The position numbers were made by a program, and so were the translations under genes. From Cupriavidus pauculus (GTDB lineage: Bacteria > Pseudomonadota > Gammaproteobacteria > Burkholderiales > Burkholderiaceae): a stretch of 64,000 bases of DNA. The stretch lies in NCBI RefSeq assembly GCF_008801835.1, contig NZ_VZOW01000002.1:124001-188000 (forward strand), read 5' to 3'. This document shows, in pieces, positions 7,976 through 16,414 of this stretch (the first letter of the stretch is position 1; every line of letters starts with the position of its first letter). Below the pieces are notes generated by a model. It did not search any database. It was not told the DNA's origin and saw nothing but the letters and a program-made list of their open reading frames with translations.

Positions 7976-9382
7976 ATGAATTCCGCAAGCACCACGGTCC
8001 CCACGGATCTCACAAATGAGCGACTGCCCTCGGGGCGGTTGCTGGCCCTGGGCCTGCAGCATGTGCTGGTGATGTACGCCGGCACGGTGGCGGTTCCGCT
8101 GATTGTCGGCGGCGCGCTCAAGCTGCCGAAGGATCAGCTCGCTTTCCTGATCAATGCCGACCTGTTCGCCGCCGGTCTGGCCACGCTGATTCAGGCCATC
8201 GGCTTCTGGAAGTTCGGCATCCGCATGCCGGTGATGATGGGCGTCACGTTCGCGTCGGTGGCGCCGATGATCGCGATCGGCAATGACCCCAACGTCGGCC
8301 TGCTCGGCATCTACGGCGCGGTGATCGCGTCGGGCCTGTTCGGCATCCTGATAGCGCCGATGATGGGCCGCATGCTGGGGCTGTTTCCACCGGTGGTGAC
8401 CGGCACCGTGATCACGCTGATCGGCGTGTCGCTGATGCGCGTTGGCATCAACTGGGCTGGCGGCGGTCAACCCACCACGCGCGCCGTGATCGACGGCGTG
8501 GTCAAGGAAGTGCCCAATCTTGCGTACGGCGATCTGGCTAACCTCGGCATTGCCGGACTGGTGCTGGTGGTGATCCTGCTGCTGAGCAAGTACGGTCGCG
8601 GCCTGGTGTCGAACTGCGCGGTGCTGATCGGCATCGTCGTCGGCACGCTGGTGGCGATGGCGATGGGCAAGGTGTCGTTCGACGGCCTGAACGAAGCCAG
8701 CTACATGGCTGTCATCACGCCGCTGCATTTCGGCATGCCGACCTTCCAGCTCAGCGCTGTGCTGTCGATGTGCATCGTGATGCTGATCACGCTGGTGGAA
8801 TCGACGGGCATGTTCCTGGCGCTGTCGGACATCACGGGCCGTAAGCTCAGCACCCGGGACCTGACCGCCGGCCTGCGCGCCGACGGGCTGGGCACCGTCA
8901 TTGGCGGCGTGTTCAACACGTTCCCGTACACCTCGTTCTCGCAGAACGTTGGCCTTGTCACGGTCACCGGCGTGCGCTCGCGCTACGTCGCTGCGGCCGG
9001 CGGCGTGATCCTGATCGCGTTCGGCCTGTTTCCGAAAATGGCGCACGTAGTGGCATCGGTGCCGCAATTCGTGCTCGGCGGCGCCGGCATCGTGATGTTC
9101 GGCATGGTGGCCGCCACCGGCGTCCGCATCCTCGGTTCGTGCGATTTCAATCGCAACCGGCACAACCTGTTCATCGTGGCGATCTCGATCGGCTTCGGCA
9201 TGATCCCGACGCTGTCGCCCACGCTGTTCCAGTACCTGCCGAAATGGACCGATCCGTTCACGCACAGCGGCATCGTGCTCGGCACCATCGTCGCGGTGGC
9301 GCTGAACCTGTATTTCAACGGCATGCAATCGGCTGAAGAAGCCATGCGCAACGCCGCCGCGAATACGCACGGCACGGAGTAA
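7976..9382 (+). CDS. NCS2 urate/xanthine permease
   Basis: A 468-residue inner-membrane transporter of the nucleobase:cation symporter-2 family with about 12-14 hydrophobic segments. The family signature QNVGLVTVTGVRSRY is present in the second half, as is the conserved start LPSGRLLALGLQHVLVMYAG. Context among urate-degrading genes argues for urate or xanthine as substrate rather than uracil. The ATG at 7976 has an excellent site (AGGAGAGGAG, 7959-7968). A 208-base gap to the regulator gene contains a CCGTCAACAA site. Confidence 0.92.
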   Translation: MNSASTTVPTDLTNERLPSGRLLALGLQHVLVMYAGTVAVPLIVGGALKLPKDQLAFLINADLFAAGLATLIQAIGFWKFGIRMPVMMGVTFASVAPMIAIGNDPNVGLLGIYGAVIASGLFGILIAPMMGRMLGLFPPVVTGTVITLIGVSLMRVGINWAGGGQPTTRAVIDGVVKEVPNLAYGDLANLGIAGLVLVVILLLSKYGRGLVSNCAVLIGIVVGTLVAMAMGKVSFDGLNEASYMAVITPLHFGMPTFQLSAVLSMCIVMLITLVESTGMFLALSDITGRKLSTRDLTAGLRADGLGTVIGGVFNTFPYTSFSQNVGLVTVTGVRSRYVAAAGGVILIAFGLFPKMAHVVASVPQFVLGGAGIVMFGMVAATGVRILGSCDFNRNRHNLFIVAISIGFGMIPTLSPTLFQYLPKWTDPFTHSGIVLGTIVAVALNLYFNGMQSAEEAMRNAAANTHGTE

Positions 9383-9570
9383 CGCGCCGGACAATCGCAG
9401 CTCAACAATTAAATTCGACAATCCGGCGACGACAATCCGCACCGCATCGCCGCCTGCTTGTCAAGGCCGCGGGACCACTTCTGGCACGCGCTTTGCGTAA
9501 GGGAAAGCGCTGTCAGGACCCATGCCTGCGAGCCAGCGGTTTTGGTTTCTCCTGAAGCAGATATAACGAG

Positions 9571-10515
9571 ATGACACACGATAACTATCCACGCGATCTC
9601 ATAGGGTACGGCGCCCAGCCACCGCACGCCCGCTGGCCGGGCGGCGCGCGCATCGCGCTCCAGTTCGTGCTCAATTACGAGGAAGGCGGCGAGAACTGCG
9701 TGCTGCACGGCGATGCCGCATCCGAGCAGTTCCTCTCCGAGATCGTTGGCGCGGCAGCCTATCCCGCGCGACACATGAGCATGGAGGGCATCTACGAGTA
9801 CGGCTCTCGCGCCGGCGTCTGGCGCATCCTGCGCGAGTTCGAGCAGCGCAAGCTGCCGCTGACGGTGTTCGGCGTTTCGATGGCATTGCAGCGCCATCCG
9901 GAACTGACGCGCGCGTTCGTCGAACTGGGCCACGAAATCGCGTGCCATGGCTGGCGCTGGATTCACTACCAGGGCATCGACGAGGCCACCGAGCGCGAGC
10001 ACATGCGCATCGGCATGGAGATCATCAAGGAACTGACCGGCGAGATGCCGCTGGGCTGGTACACCGGCCGCGACAGCCCCAACACGCGCAAGCTCGTCGT
10101 GGAACACGGCGGACTGCTCTATGACGCCGATTACTACGGCGACGACCTGCCGTTCTGGACCGAAGTGGAAGTCACGGGCGGCGAAAAGAAGCCCCATCTG
10201 GTGGTGCCCTACACGCTCGACACCAACGACATGCGCTTTGCCACGCCACAGGGCTTCAACACGGGCGAGCAGTTCTTCCAGTATCTGAAGGATGCATTCG
10301 ACGTGCTCTACGCCGAAGGCGATCCAAGCGGCCTCGATCAACCGAAGATGCTGTCGGTCGGCATGCATTGCCGCCTGCTGGGAAGACCGGGACGATTCCG
10401 CGCGTTGCAGCGCTTCCTGGACTACGTGCAGTCGCATGACAAGGTATGGATCTGCCGGCGCATCGATATCGCGCGCCATTGGATCGACACCCACCCGCAC
10501 CGGAGCCAGGCATGA
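9571..10515 (+). CDS. puuE: Allantoinase PuuE, polysaccharide deacetylase fold
   Basis: A 314-residue cytosolic enzyme hydrolysing allantoin to allantoate. It belongs to the metal-dependent polysaccharide deacetylase (NodB) superfamily, unrelated to AllB-type allantoinases. Characteristic segments are YPRDLIGYGAQPPHARWPGG at the N-terminus, FVLNYEEGGE, GHEIACHGWRWIHYQ and GWYTGRDSPNTR. Length matches the family. It overlaps the next gene, uraD, by four bases (ATGA), so the two are translationally coupled. Confidence 0.95.
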   Translation: MTHDNYPRDLIGYGAQPPHARWPGGARIALQFVLNYEEGGENCVLHGDAASEQFLSEIVGAAAYPARHMSMEGIYEYGSRAGVWRILREFEQRKLPLTVFGVSMALQRHPELTRAFVELGHEIACHGWRWIHYQGIDEATEREHMRIGMEIIKELTGEMPLGWYTGRDSPNTRKLVVEHGGLLYDADYYGDDLPFWTEVEVTGGEKKPHLVVPYTLDTNDMRFATPQGFNTGEQFFQYLKDAFDVLYAEGDPSGLDQPKMLSVGMHCRLLGRPGRFRALQRFLDYVQSHDKVWICRRIDIARHWIDTHPHRSQA

Positions 10516-11033
10516 GCCAGACCACCTACACGATCACGCAACTGAACGCAATGCCCGAGCCCGAGTTCGTCAAGGTACTCGGCGGCATCTATGAACACTC
10601 GCCCTGGTTTGCCCAGGCTGCCGCACAGCAGCGTCCGTTTTCCGATATGGCGGAACTCGCCGCTGCGCTGCGCCGCGCGGTGGACGATGCGGGCCGCGAG
10701 GCGCAACTCAAGCTTGTGCGCGCTCACCCGGAGCTTGCGGGCAAGGCCGCCGTGCGCGGCGAACTCACCGCGGAGTCCACGCGTGAGCAGGCGGGCGCGG
10801 GGCTCGATCAATGCACGCCAGAGGAATTCCAGCGTCTCCAGAATCTGAATGCGTCATATAACCAGAAGTTCGGCTTCCCTTTCATTCTGGCAGTCCGTGG
10901 CTATGATCGACACGGCATCATCGACGCCTTCGCAAGACGCCTCGATAACGCACCCGATGTCGAGTTGCAAACTTGCATCAACCAGATTCATCGAATTGCG
11001 CAATTCCGTCTGAACGACTTAGTATCCGCCTGA
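10512..11033 (+). CDS. uraD: OHCU decarboxylase
   Basis: A 173-residue enzyme that decarboxylates 2-oxo-4-hydroxy-4-carboxy-5-ureidoimidazoline to S-allantoin, the step between UraH and PuuE. The catalytic His region LVRAHPELAGKAA and the FGFPFILAVRGYDR segment are conserved. The ATG at 10512 overlaps the puuE stop. With puuD, uraH and puuE it completes urate to allantoate within 6 kb; no allantoate amidohydrolase or ureidoglycolate gene lies in the window. Confidence 0.96.
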   Translation: MSQTTYTITQLNAMPEPEFVKVLGGIYEHSPWFAQAAAQQRPFSDMAELAAALRRAVDDAGREAQLKLVRAHPELAGKAAVRGELTAESTREQAGAGLDQCTPEEFQRLQNLNASYNQKFGFPFILAVRGYDRHGIIDAFARRLDNAPDVELQTCINQIHRIAQFRLNDLVSA

Positions 11034-11242
11034 ATAAAAAATCCATAGCGGTAAAAGAGAGAGAGAAATTCAGGAACGTTCAGCGAGATACATCGCTGTC
11101 CAACATGTAACCCGGCCGTGACGGTCCCCACTGCATCGTCAGACTTCCGCGCACGGCCGGGGAACACCGCAGAAGAAGATCCATCAGGATCCGGCACACA
11201 AGAAACGTTCTGAGCAGCATCACAACCACGGAGGTCTTAAAC

Positions 11243-12346
11243 ATGAAGAAGCAGTACAAGCCGGCTATCAAGCTGGCGGCAATCGCGGCCACCCTTTTTT
11301 CCGGCGCAGCCATGGCCCAGTCCAGCGTCACGCTGTACGGCCAGGCTGATATGTTCGTCGGCGGCATCAAGAATCCTGGCAACCCGGATCGCGCGTTCGT
11401 TGCCAACTCGGGTGGCATGCAAACCTCGTACTGGGGCATCAAGGGTACCGAGGATCTGGGCATGGGTACCAAGGCCATCTTCGACCTGAACGGATTCTTC
11501 CGCACCGACAGCGGCAGCATGGGCCGCTTCAACGGCGATTCGATGTTCAGCCGCAATGCGTACGTCGGTCTGCAGAACGACCGTTACGGCGCGCTCAAGC
11601 TGGGCCGCAACACCACGCCTTACTTCGTGTCGACGATCCTGTTCAATCCGCTGGTTGACTCGTACGTCTTCAGCCCGATGATTTTCCACACGTACTTCGG
11701 CGCAAACAACGGCCGCGTGTACGATCCGGGCATCATCGGCGATTCGGGCTGGAACAACTCGCTGGTCTATTCGACGCCGAATTTCGGCGGCCTGACTGCC
11801 AACTTCATCTACAGCGCGGGTGAATCGGCCGGCAACAACAGCAAGAACAAGTGGGGCGGCAACGTGACCTACTTCTCTGGCAACTTCGCCGCGACGGTGG
11901 CATTCCAGCAGGTCAAGTTCGACAACACCCCGTTCGATCTGGCCAACCCGCCGGCCACCCCGAACGCGAACACGCCGTTCATCGTCGGATTCGACAAGCA
12001 AACCGCCGTGCAGGCGGGCGCTTCGTACGACTTCAAGATCGTCAAGGCTTTCCTGCAAGGTCAGTACATCAAGACCAACGTGAACGCCAACCCGTTCGGC
12101 GATATCAAGCACATCGACGGACAGGCAGGCGTGTCGGTGCCGGTGGGTGCTGGCAACGTTCTCGCGTCGTACTCGTACGGTCGCGTGCTGAACGAAGTGT
12201 CGAGCTTCAAGCGCAACACGTTCGCAGTGGCCTACGACTACAACCTGTCGAAGCGCACCGACGTGTACGCCGCGTATTACTACGACAAGACGACTGGCAT
12301 CGAACACGGCGACAGCTTCGGCGTCGGCGTTCGCCACAAGTTCTGA
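11243..12346 (+). CDS. Outer-membrane general porin (Porin_4 / OmpC-like)
   Basis: A 367-residue porin with a typical signal peptide ending AMA-Q at about residue 25, mature start QSSVTLYGQADMFVGG, and a C-terminal Phe (RHKF) needed for outer-membrane assembly. This is the beta-proteobacterial 16-stranded trimeric porin family. It follows uraD after a 209-base leader, possibly with its own promoter; position suggests, but does not prove, a role in taking up ureides or purines. A clear intrinsic terminator follows. Confidence 0.92.
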   Translation: MKKQYKPAIKLAAIAATLFSGAAMAQSSVTLYGQADMFVGGIKNPGNPDRAFVANSGGMQTSYWGIKGTEDLGMGTKAIFDLNGFFRTDSGSMGRFNGDSMFSRNAYVGLQNDRYGALKLGRNTTPYFVSTILFNPLVDSYVFSPMIFHTYFGANNGRVYDPGIIGDSGWNNSLVYSTPNFGGLTANFIYSAGESAGNNSKNKWGGNVTYFSGNFAATVAFQQVKFDNTPFDLANPPATPNANTPFIVGFDKQTAVQAGASYDFKIVKAFLQGQYIKTNVNANPFGDIKHIDGQAGVSVPVGAGNVLASYSYGRVLNEVSSFKRNTFAVAYDYNLSKRTDVYAAYYYDKTTGIEHGDSFGVGVRHKF

Positions 12347-12376
12347 TGTTCTGATCGCGCGCTGCATGCGACACAG

Positions 12377-12401
12377 GCCTGCCCTCGCGGCAGGCTTTTT
12401 T
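12377..12401 (+). terminator. Intrinsic terminator of the porin gene
   Basis: GCCTGCC (12377-12383), loop CTCGC, GGCAGGC (12389-12395), then six T. Confidence 0.92.
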
Positions 12402-12587
12402 ATGTGCGCACGCAATTACCCAAACGCGCCGCAATGCTGCGCCGCAGCGCCCAATTAAGCCACTGCAACAGGATGGAAAGCGACCCTTCCATAGGTGGAT
12501 TCAATTGGCAGAGGGGCGCGCTAAAACCTAGATTAAGTGTCCGGACTGTGTGCCGGACCACGTAAACCAGGACGAGTGAGGTGACGC

Positions 12588-12833
12588 ATGCGGCGCTATG
12601 TGAAATCCCGATCGGAACTGATGGCTATCCTGAGCCAGTGCCTGGACAACAATCCCGAATGCGGCGAGGTGGAGTTGCACGCGATGCGTGTGCACCAGCC
12701 CGACCATACGGGTTGCAACTGGAGCGCTGAGGTCGACGTTCGCCAGGACACCTTTAACGATCTGGCACAGAAGATGGCCGCAGCCCGTTCGATCATCGTG
12801 GTAATGCGAGAGCAGTACAACGTGCTGCAGTAG
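12588..12833 (+). CDS. Hypothetical protein, 81 aa
   Basis: A small soluble protein of mixed composition starting MRRYVKSRSELMAILSQCLD, with two Cys in the N-terminal third and a third in the middle, and no signal peptide or membrane segment. I do not recognise the family. An ACGAGTGAGGTG stretch just before the ATG can serve as ribosome site, the codon use is like that of its neighbours, and a strong terminator-like palindrome lies 85 bases downstream, all supporting a real gene. An inverted repeat GTCCGG/CCGGAC at about 12539-12558 sits in its leader. Confidence 0.65.
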   Translation: MRRYVKSRSELMAILSQCLDNNPECGEVELHAMRVHQPDHTGCNWSAEVDVRQDTFNDLAQKMAAARSIIVVMREQYNVLQ

Positions 12834-12917
12834 CCATCAGGCAAGCGGCGGCACGGAAACCGTGCGTACTGACCCGCCGACGCGCTGACACCCCGGCAGA
12901 CGTGCCAGCGCACCGAC

Positions 12918-12956
12918 AAAAGAATTCGGGCCGCATATGCGGCCCGAATTCTTTTT
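12918..12956. terminator. Perfect 38-base palindrome, bidirectional terminator
   Basis: A perfect palindrome from 12918 to 12955, starting AAAAGAATTCGGG and centred on CATATG, has an A-run on the left and a T-run on the right. It can terminate both the 81-aa gene (plus) and maeB (minus). Confidence 0.85.
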
Positions 12957-12958
12957 GT

Positions 12959-12995
12959 GTCGACCAGAGCTGCAGAATCTGCAGATCTGGTCGAC
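12959..12995. repeat. Second large inverted repeat beside the terminator
   Basis: GTCGACCAGA (12959-12968) and TCTGGTCGAC (12986-12995) are exact inverted arms; the interior holds CTGCAG twice, at 12970-12975 and 12979-12984. It starts three bases after the preceding palindrome and lies 31 bases beyond the maeB stop. No T-run follows, so its role is unclear. Confidence 0.7.
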
Positions 12996-13026
12996 CCAGT
13001 CACACGGAACGACACGCGTGCAGCAA

Positions 13027-15348
13027 TCAGCGAATCGCGCTCGACTCCGCCACGGCCACGGCCGTCATATTGACGATGCGGCGCGTGGTGGCTTGCGGGT
13101 TCAGGATGTGCACCGGCTTGGCCGCACCCAGCAGGATCGGGCCCACCGTCACGCCCTGGCCGCCCGTGATCTTGAGCAGGTTGAACGCGATGTTGGCCGC
13201 GTCCAGCGTGGGCATCACCAGCAGGTTGGCGCTGCCCGCCAGCTTGGTGCTCGGCAGGAAATGACGGCGCACGTCCTCGACCAGCGCGGCATCGCCTTGC
13301 ATCTCGCCCTCGACTTCGAGTTCCGGTGCGATACGCGACAGGATCGCCGCCGCTTCGCGCATCTTGACGGCCGACGGACGGCTCGACGAGCCGAACATCG
13401 AATGCGACATCATCGCGACCTTCGGATGCAGGCCGAAGCGCGCAATTTCCTTTGCCGCCAGTTGCGTGATTGCGGCCAATTCCTCGGCGCTCGGATCGTC
13501 ATTCACAAACGTGTCCGTGATGAACAGCGTGTACTTCTCGAGCATCAGCGCATTCATCGCGGCGAACACCTTGGCGTCGGGCGCGAGGCCGATCACGTCG
13601 CGCACGTGTTCGAGGTGCGCTTCGAAACGGCCGACCGTGCCGCGCAGCAGCGCATCGGCGTCGCCCATGTGCACCAGCATCGTGCCGATCAGCGTGTTGG
13701 AACGGCGCAGCATGACCTTGGCCACATCGGGCGTCACGCCGTCGCGACCACGCAGCGCGTGATATTCCTCGTGGTACGCGCGGTAACGCGGATCGTCCTC
13801 GGGATTGACCAGTTCGAAATCGACACCGGGGCGCAGACGCAGACCGGCCTTTTCGATACGCATCTGGATCACGTGCGGACGTCCGATCAGAATCGGCTTG
13901 GCCAGGCCTTCGTCGACCACCGATTGCACGGCGCGCAGCACACGCTCTTCTTCGCCTTCGGCGTAGACCACGCGCTTGGGCGCGGCCTTGGCGGCCGAGA
14001 ACACCGGCTTCATGATCAGCCCGGTGTGATAGACGTAGCTCGACAGTTGCTGGCGATACGCCTCCAGGTCCTTGATCGGACGCGTGGCGACGCCCGACTC
14101 CTCGGCTGCCTTGGCCACCGCCGGGGCAATCTTCTCGATCAGACGCTGATCGAACGGGGTCGGGATGATGTAGTCCGGACCGAACTTCAGCTCGCGGCCA
14201 CCGTACGCGGCAGCCACCGCGTCGTTCAGTTCCGCTTCGGCCAGTTCGGCGATCGCCTTCACGCACGCCAGCTTCATTTCTTCCGTGATCTTGGTGGCGC
14301 CGCAATCGAGCGCGCCGCGGAAGATGTACGGGAAGCACAGCACGTTGTTGACCTGGTTCGGATAATCCGAACGGCCCGTGGCGATGATGCAGTCAGGACG
14401 CGCGGCCTTGGCGATCTCGGGGCGGATTTCCGGCTCGGGATTGGCCAGCGCCAGGATGATCGGCTTGTCGGCCATGGTCTTGACCATGTCGGCCGTCAGC
14501 ACGCCGGCCGTGGAGCAGCCCAGGAAGACGTCGGCATCCTTGACGATGTCGGCCAGCGTGCGGGCCGAGGTGTCCTGTGCGTAGCGCGCCTTGTTGGCTT
14601 CCATGTTGGCGTCGCGGCCCTGGAAGATCACGCCCTTGGAATCGACCACGAAGACGTTTTCGCGCTTCACGCCGAGGCTGACCATCGTATCGAGGCAGGC
14701 AATCGCCGCCGCGCCGGCGCCCGACACTGCGAGCTTCACCTTGCCGATTTCCTTGCCAACCACCTTGAGGCCATTGAGCAGCGCCGCGGCCGAGATGATC
14801 GCGGTACCGTGCTGGTCGTCGTGGAAGACCGGGATGTTCATGCGCTCGCGCAGTTGCTTCTCGATATAGAAGCACTCGGGCGCCTTGATGTCTTCCAGGT
14901 TCACACCGCCGAGCGTAGGCTCCAGCGCCGCGACGATTTCGACGATCTTGTCCGGATCGCGCGCATCGAGTTCGATATCGAATACGTCGATCCCGGCGAA
15001 TTTCTTGAACAGGCAACCCTTGCCTTCCATGACCGGCTTGCCGGCCAGCGGACCGATGTCGCCCAGCCCCAGCACAGCCGTGCCGTTGGTGATCACCGCC
15101 ACCAGATTGCCACGCGAGGTGTACTCGGCAGCCATCGAGGGATCCTTGTGGATTTCCTCGCAGGCGTATGCCACGCCAGGCGAATAGGCCAGCGACAGGT
15201 CGCGCTGGTTGGACAGCGCCTTGGTGGCCGTTACCTGGATCTTGCCCTTGGTGGGGCTGCGATGGTATTCCAGCGCGGCCAGCCGCAGTTGTTCCTCGGG
15301 GCTGTTGGGGGCATGTTGCGGTGCATCACCGCTGGTCTTGCTGCTCAT
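13027..15348 (-). CDS. maeB: NADP-dependent malic enzyme with phosphotransacetylase domain
   Basis: A 773-residue fusion: malic enzyme domain at about 1-430 ([37 protein letters not shown](P) site with [10 protein letters not shown]) and a phosphate acetyltransferase-like domain at about 440-773. It oxidatively decarboxylates malate to pyruvate, supplying NADPH; the PTA-like part is regulatory (acetyl-CoA sensing) and normally lacks its own activity in this fusion. The frame is open 20 codons further, but the ATG giving [10 protein letters not shown] at 15348 is the usual start. It ends at the large palindromic terminator. Confidence 0.95.
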   Translation of the reverse strand: MSSKTSGDAPQHAPNSPEEQLRLAALEYHRSPTKGKIQVTATKALSNQRDLSLAYSPGVAYACEEIHKDPSMAAEYTSRGNLVAVITNGTAVLGLGDIGPLAGKPVMEGKGCLFKKFAGIDVFDIELDARDPDKIVEIVAALEPTLGGVNLEDIKAPECFYIEKQLRERMNIPVFHDDQHGTAIISAAALLNGLKVVGKEIGKVKLAVSGAGAAAIACLDTMVSLGVKRENVFVVDSKGVIFQGRDANMEANKARYAQDTSARTLADIVKDADVFLGCSTAGVLTADMVKTMADKPIILALANPEPEIRPEIAKAARPDCIIATGRSDYPNQVNNVLCFPYIFRGALDCGATKITEEMKLACVKAIAELAEAELNDAVAAAYGGRELKFGPDYIIPTPFDQRLIEKIAPAVAKAAEESGVATRPIKDLEAYRQQLSSYVYHTGLIMKPVFSAAKAAPKRVVYAEGEEERVLRAVQSVVDEGLAKPILIGRPHVIQMRIEKAGLRLRPGVDFELVNPEDDPRYRAYHEEYHALRGRDGVTPDVAKVMLRRSNTLIGTMLVHMGDADALLRGTVGRFEAHLEHVRDVIGLAPDAKVFAAMNALMLEKYTLFITDTFVNDDPSAEELAAITQLAAKEIARFGLHPKVAMMSHSMFGSSSRPSAVKMREAAAILSRIAPELEVEGEMQGDAALVEDVRRHFLPSTKLAGSANLLVMPTLDAANIAFNLLKITGGQGVTVGPILLGAAKPVHILNPQATTRRIVNMTAVAVAESSAIR

Positions 15349-15577
15349 CTGCTTGTCCGGAAAGAGAAGGCGAAAAAAAACGAGGAGCCATTCTAGCCCA
15401 GCCATCACGCCTCGACAGGGCTTTACCGGCGTACACGCGGGGATTTTTCGGCCGCGGCCATCAAAAGTGTTTTTACCGTGTGGTACGCAATCCGCATTGA
15501 TTCATCTGCAAACCATTCCCCGACAAATGCGTCGACGAATGTCGACCAATGCATGCGCTCAAGGCCGCTCTTCCACC

Positions 15578-16243
15578 CTACTTCTTTTCCTTGTCGACTT
15601 CCAGCGTGACGCGCCGCGGTCGACCGCTCTCGCCGGGAAAGTCGACGAACGCGCTGCGGATCATGTAGGGCATCACGGCCGTCAGGCTGCCGCCTTCGGT
15701 GGTATTGCGCGCCGTCACCTGATAGACGCGCTGCCCGCTGTGCGCGTCGTTGAAAAACACCCGCAGGTTCGAGAACGTTACCGGCACGTCGCGCACGACC
15801 GTTTGCGGCGGCCAGTAGCCCGGCCCCCAGCCGTAAGGACCCCATGGCCGATACCACCCGTACGGCCCGTAGTACGGACCCCACGGACCGTACCAGGGAT
15901 CGGGATAGACGGTTTCCGCCACACGGACCAGCCCGGGCGCGCTGTCGTACTCCATCGACACTAGATAGCGCGCCTGCCTTGCCGGCGCCTGTTCGAAGCC
16001 GACGCCGGCCAGCGCCTGGGCCAGCCATGCTTCGTAGGTCTGGCGATCGAGCTGGACGTCCTGTTGCGGCGCGTGGTCGAACGCATAGGTGCGCGGCGCA
16101 TCGTTGGACCAGCCGGTCTGGCGGAACGACGTGACCTCGGTGGTCACCGTGCTCGCGCAGCCCGACAGCCAGAATGCCGCCGCCGCCATCAGCGCCCAGA
16201 CGCCCCCGCGCCTGCCCCAACCCGCCAAACCTTGCCACATCAT
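15578..16243 (-). CDS. DUF4136-family lipoprotein
   Basis: A 221-residue predicted lipoprotein. The signal sequence ends WLSGC with Cys 29; the mature part shows a DUF4136-like pattern (TFAFDHAP-type start, LDRQTYEAWLAQAL, YLVSMEYDS). A Trp/Tyr/Gly/Pro-rich insert around residues 120-145 (PWYGPWGPYYGPYGWYRPW) is typical of this family in Burkholderiales. The ATG at 16243 has AAGAGG eight bases upstream, which decides it over the open frame further upstream. Function unknown; convergent to none, divergent from pepN. Confidence 0.85.
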   Translation of the reverse strand: MMWQGLAGWGRRGGVWALMAAAAFWLSGCASTVTTEVTSFRQTGWSNDAPRTYAFDHAPQQDVQLDRQTYEAWLAQALAGVGFEQAPARQARYLVSMEYDSAPGLVRVAETVYPDPWYGPWGPYYGPYGWYRPWGPYGWGPGYWPPQTVVRDVPVTFSNLRVFFNDAHSGQRVYQVTARNTTEGGSLTAVMPYMIRSAFVDFPGESGRPRRVTLEVDKEKK

Positions 16244-16414
16244 CGCGATACCTCTTGTTCTCGATCCGTTCACGTTTCCTGAGACACGAACGCGCGCGCC
16301 AAATTCCCGCGCCGAAGCGGCCCGGCGCAGCCCGGCACCCCCTTGGCTACAATGGGGGCTTCCGGGCCGTTGTCGCACGGCCCACGCCCCCGGTCACCAG
16401 AAGACAGGATCCCC

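Noticed and set aside
12918..12995. A cloning polylinker or vector junction, suggested by EcoRI, NdeI, SalI, PstI and BglII-like hexamers
   Set aside because: All hexamers lie within extended inverted repeats beyond restriction sites, flanked on both sides by native genes; palindromes naturally contain such sites.
12937..15396. An 819-residue frame antisense to maeB
   Set aside because: Shadow of the malic enzyme gene; Arg/His-rich product without any motif.
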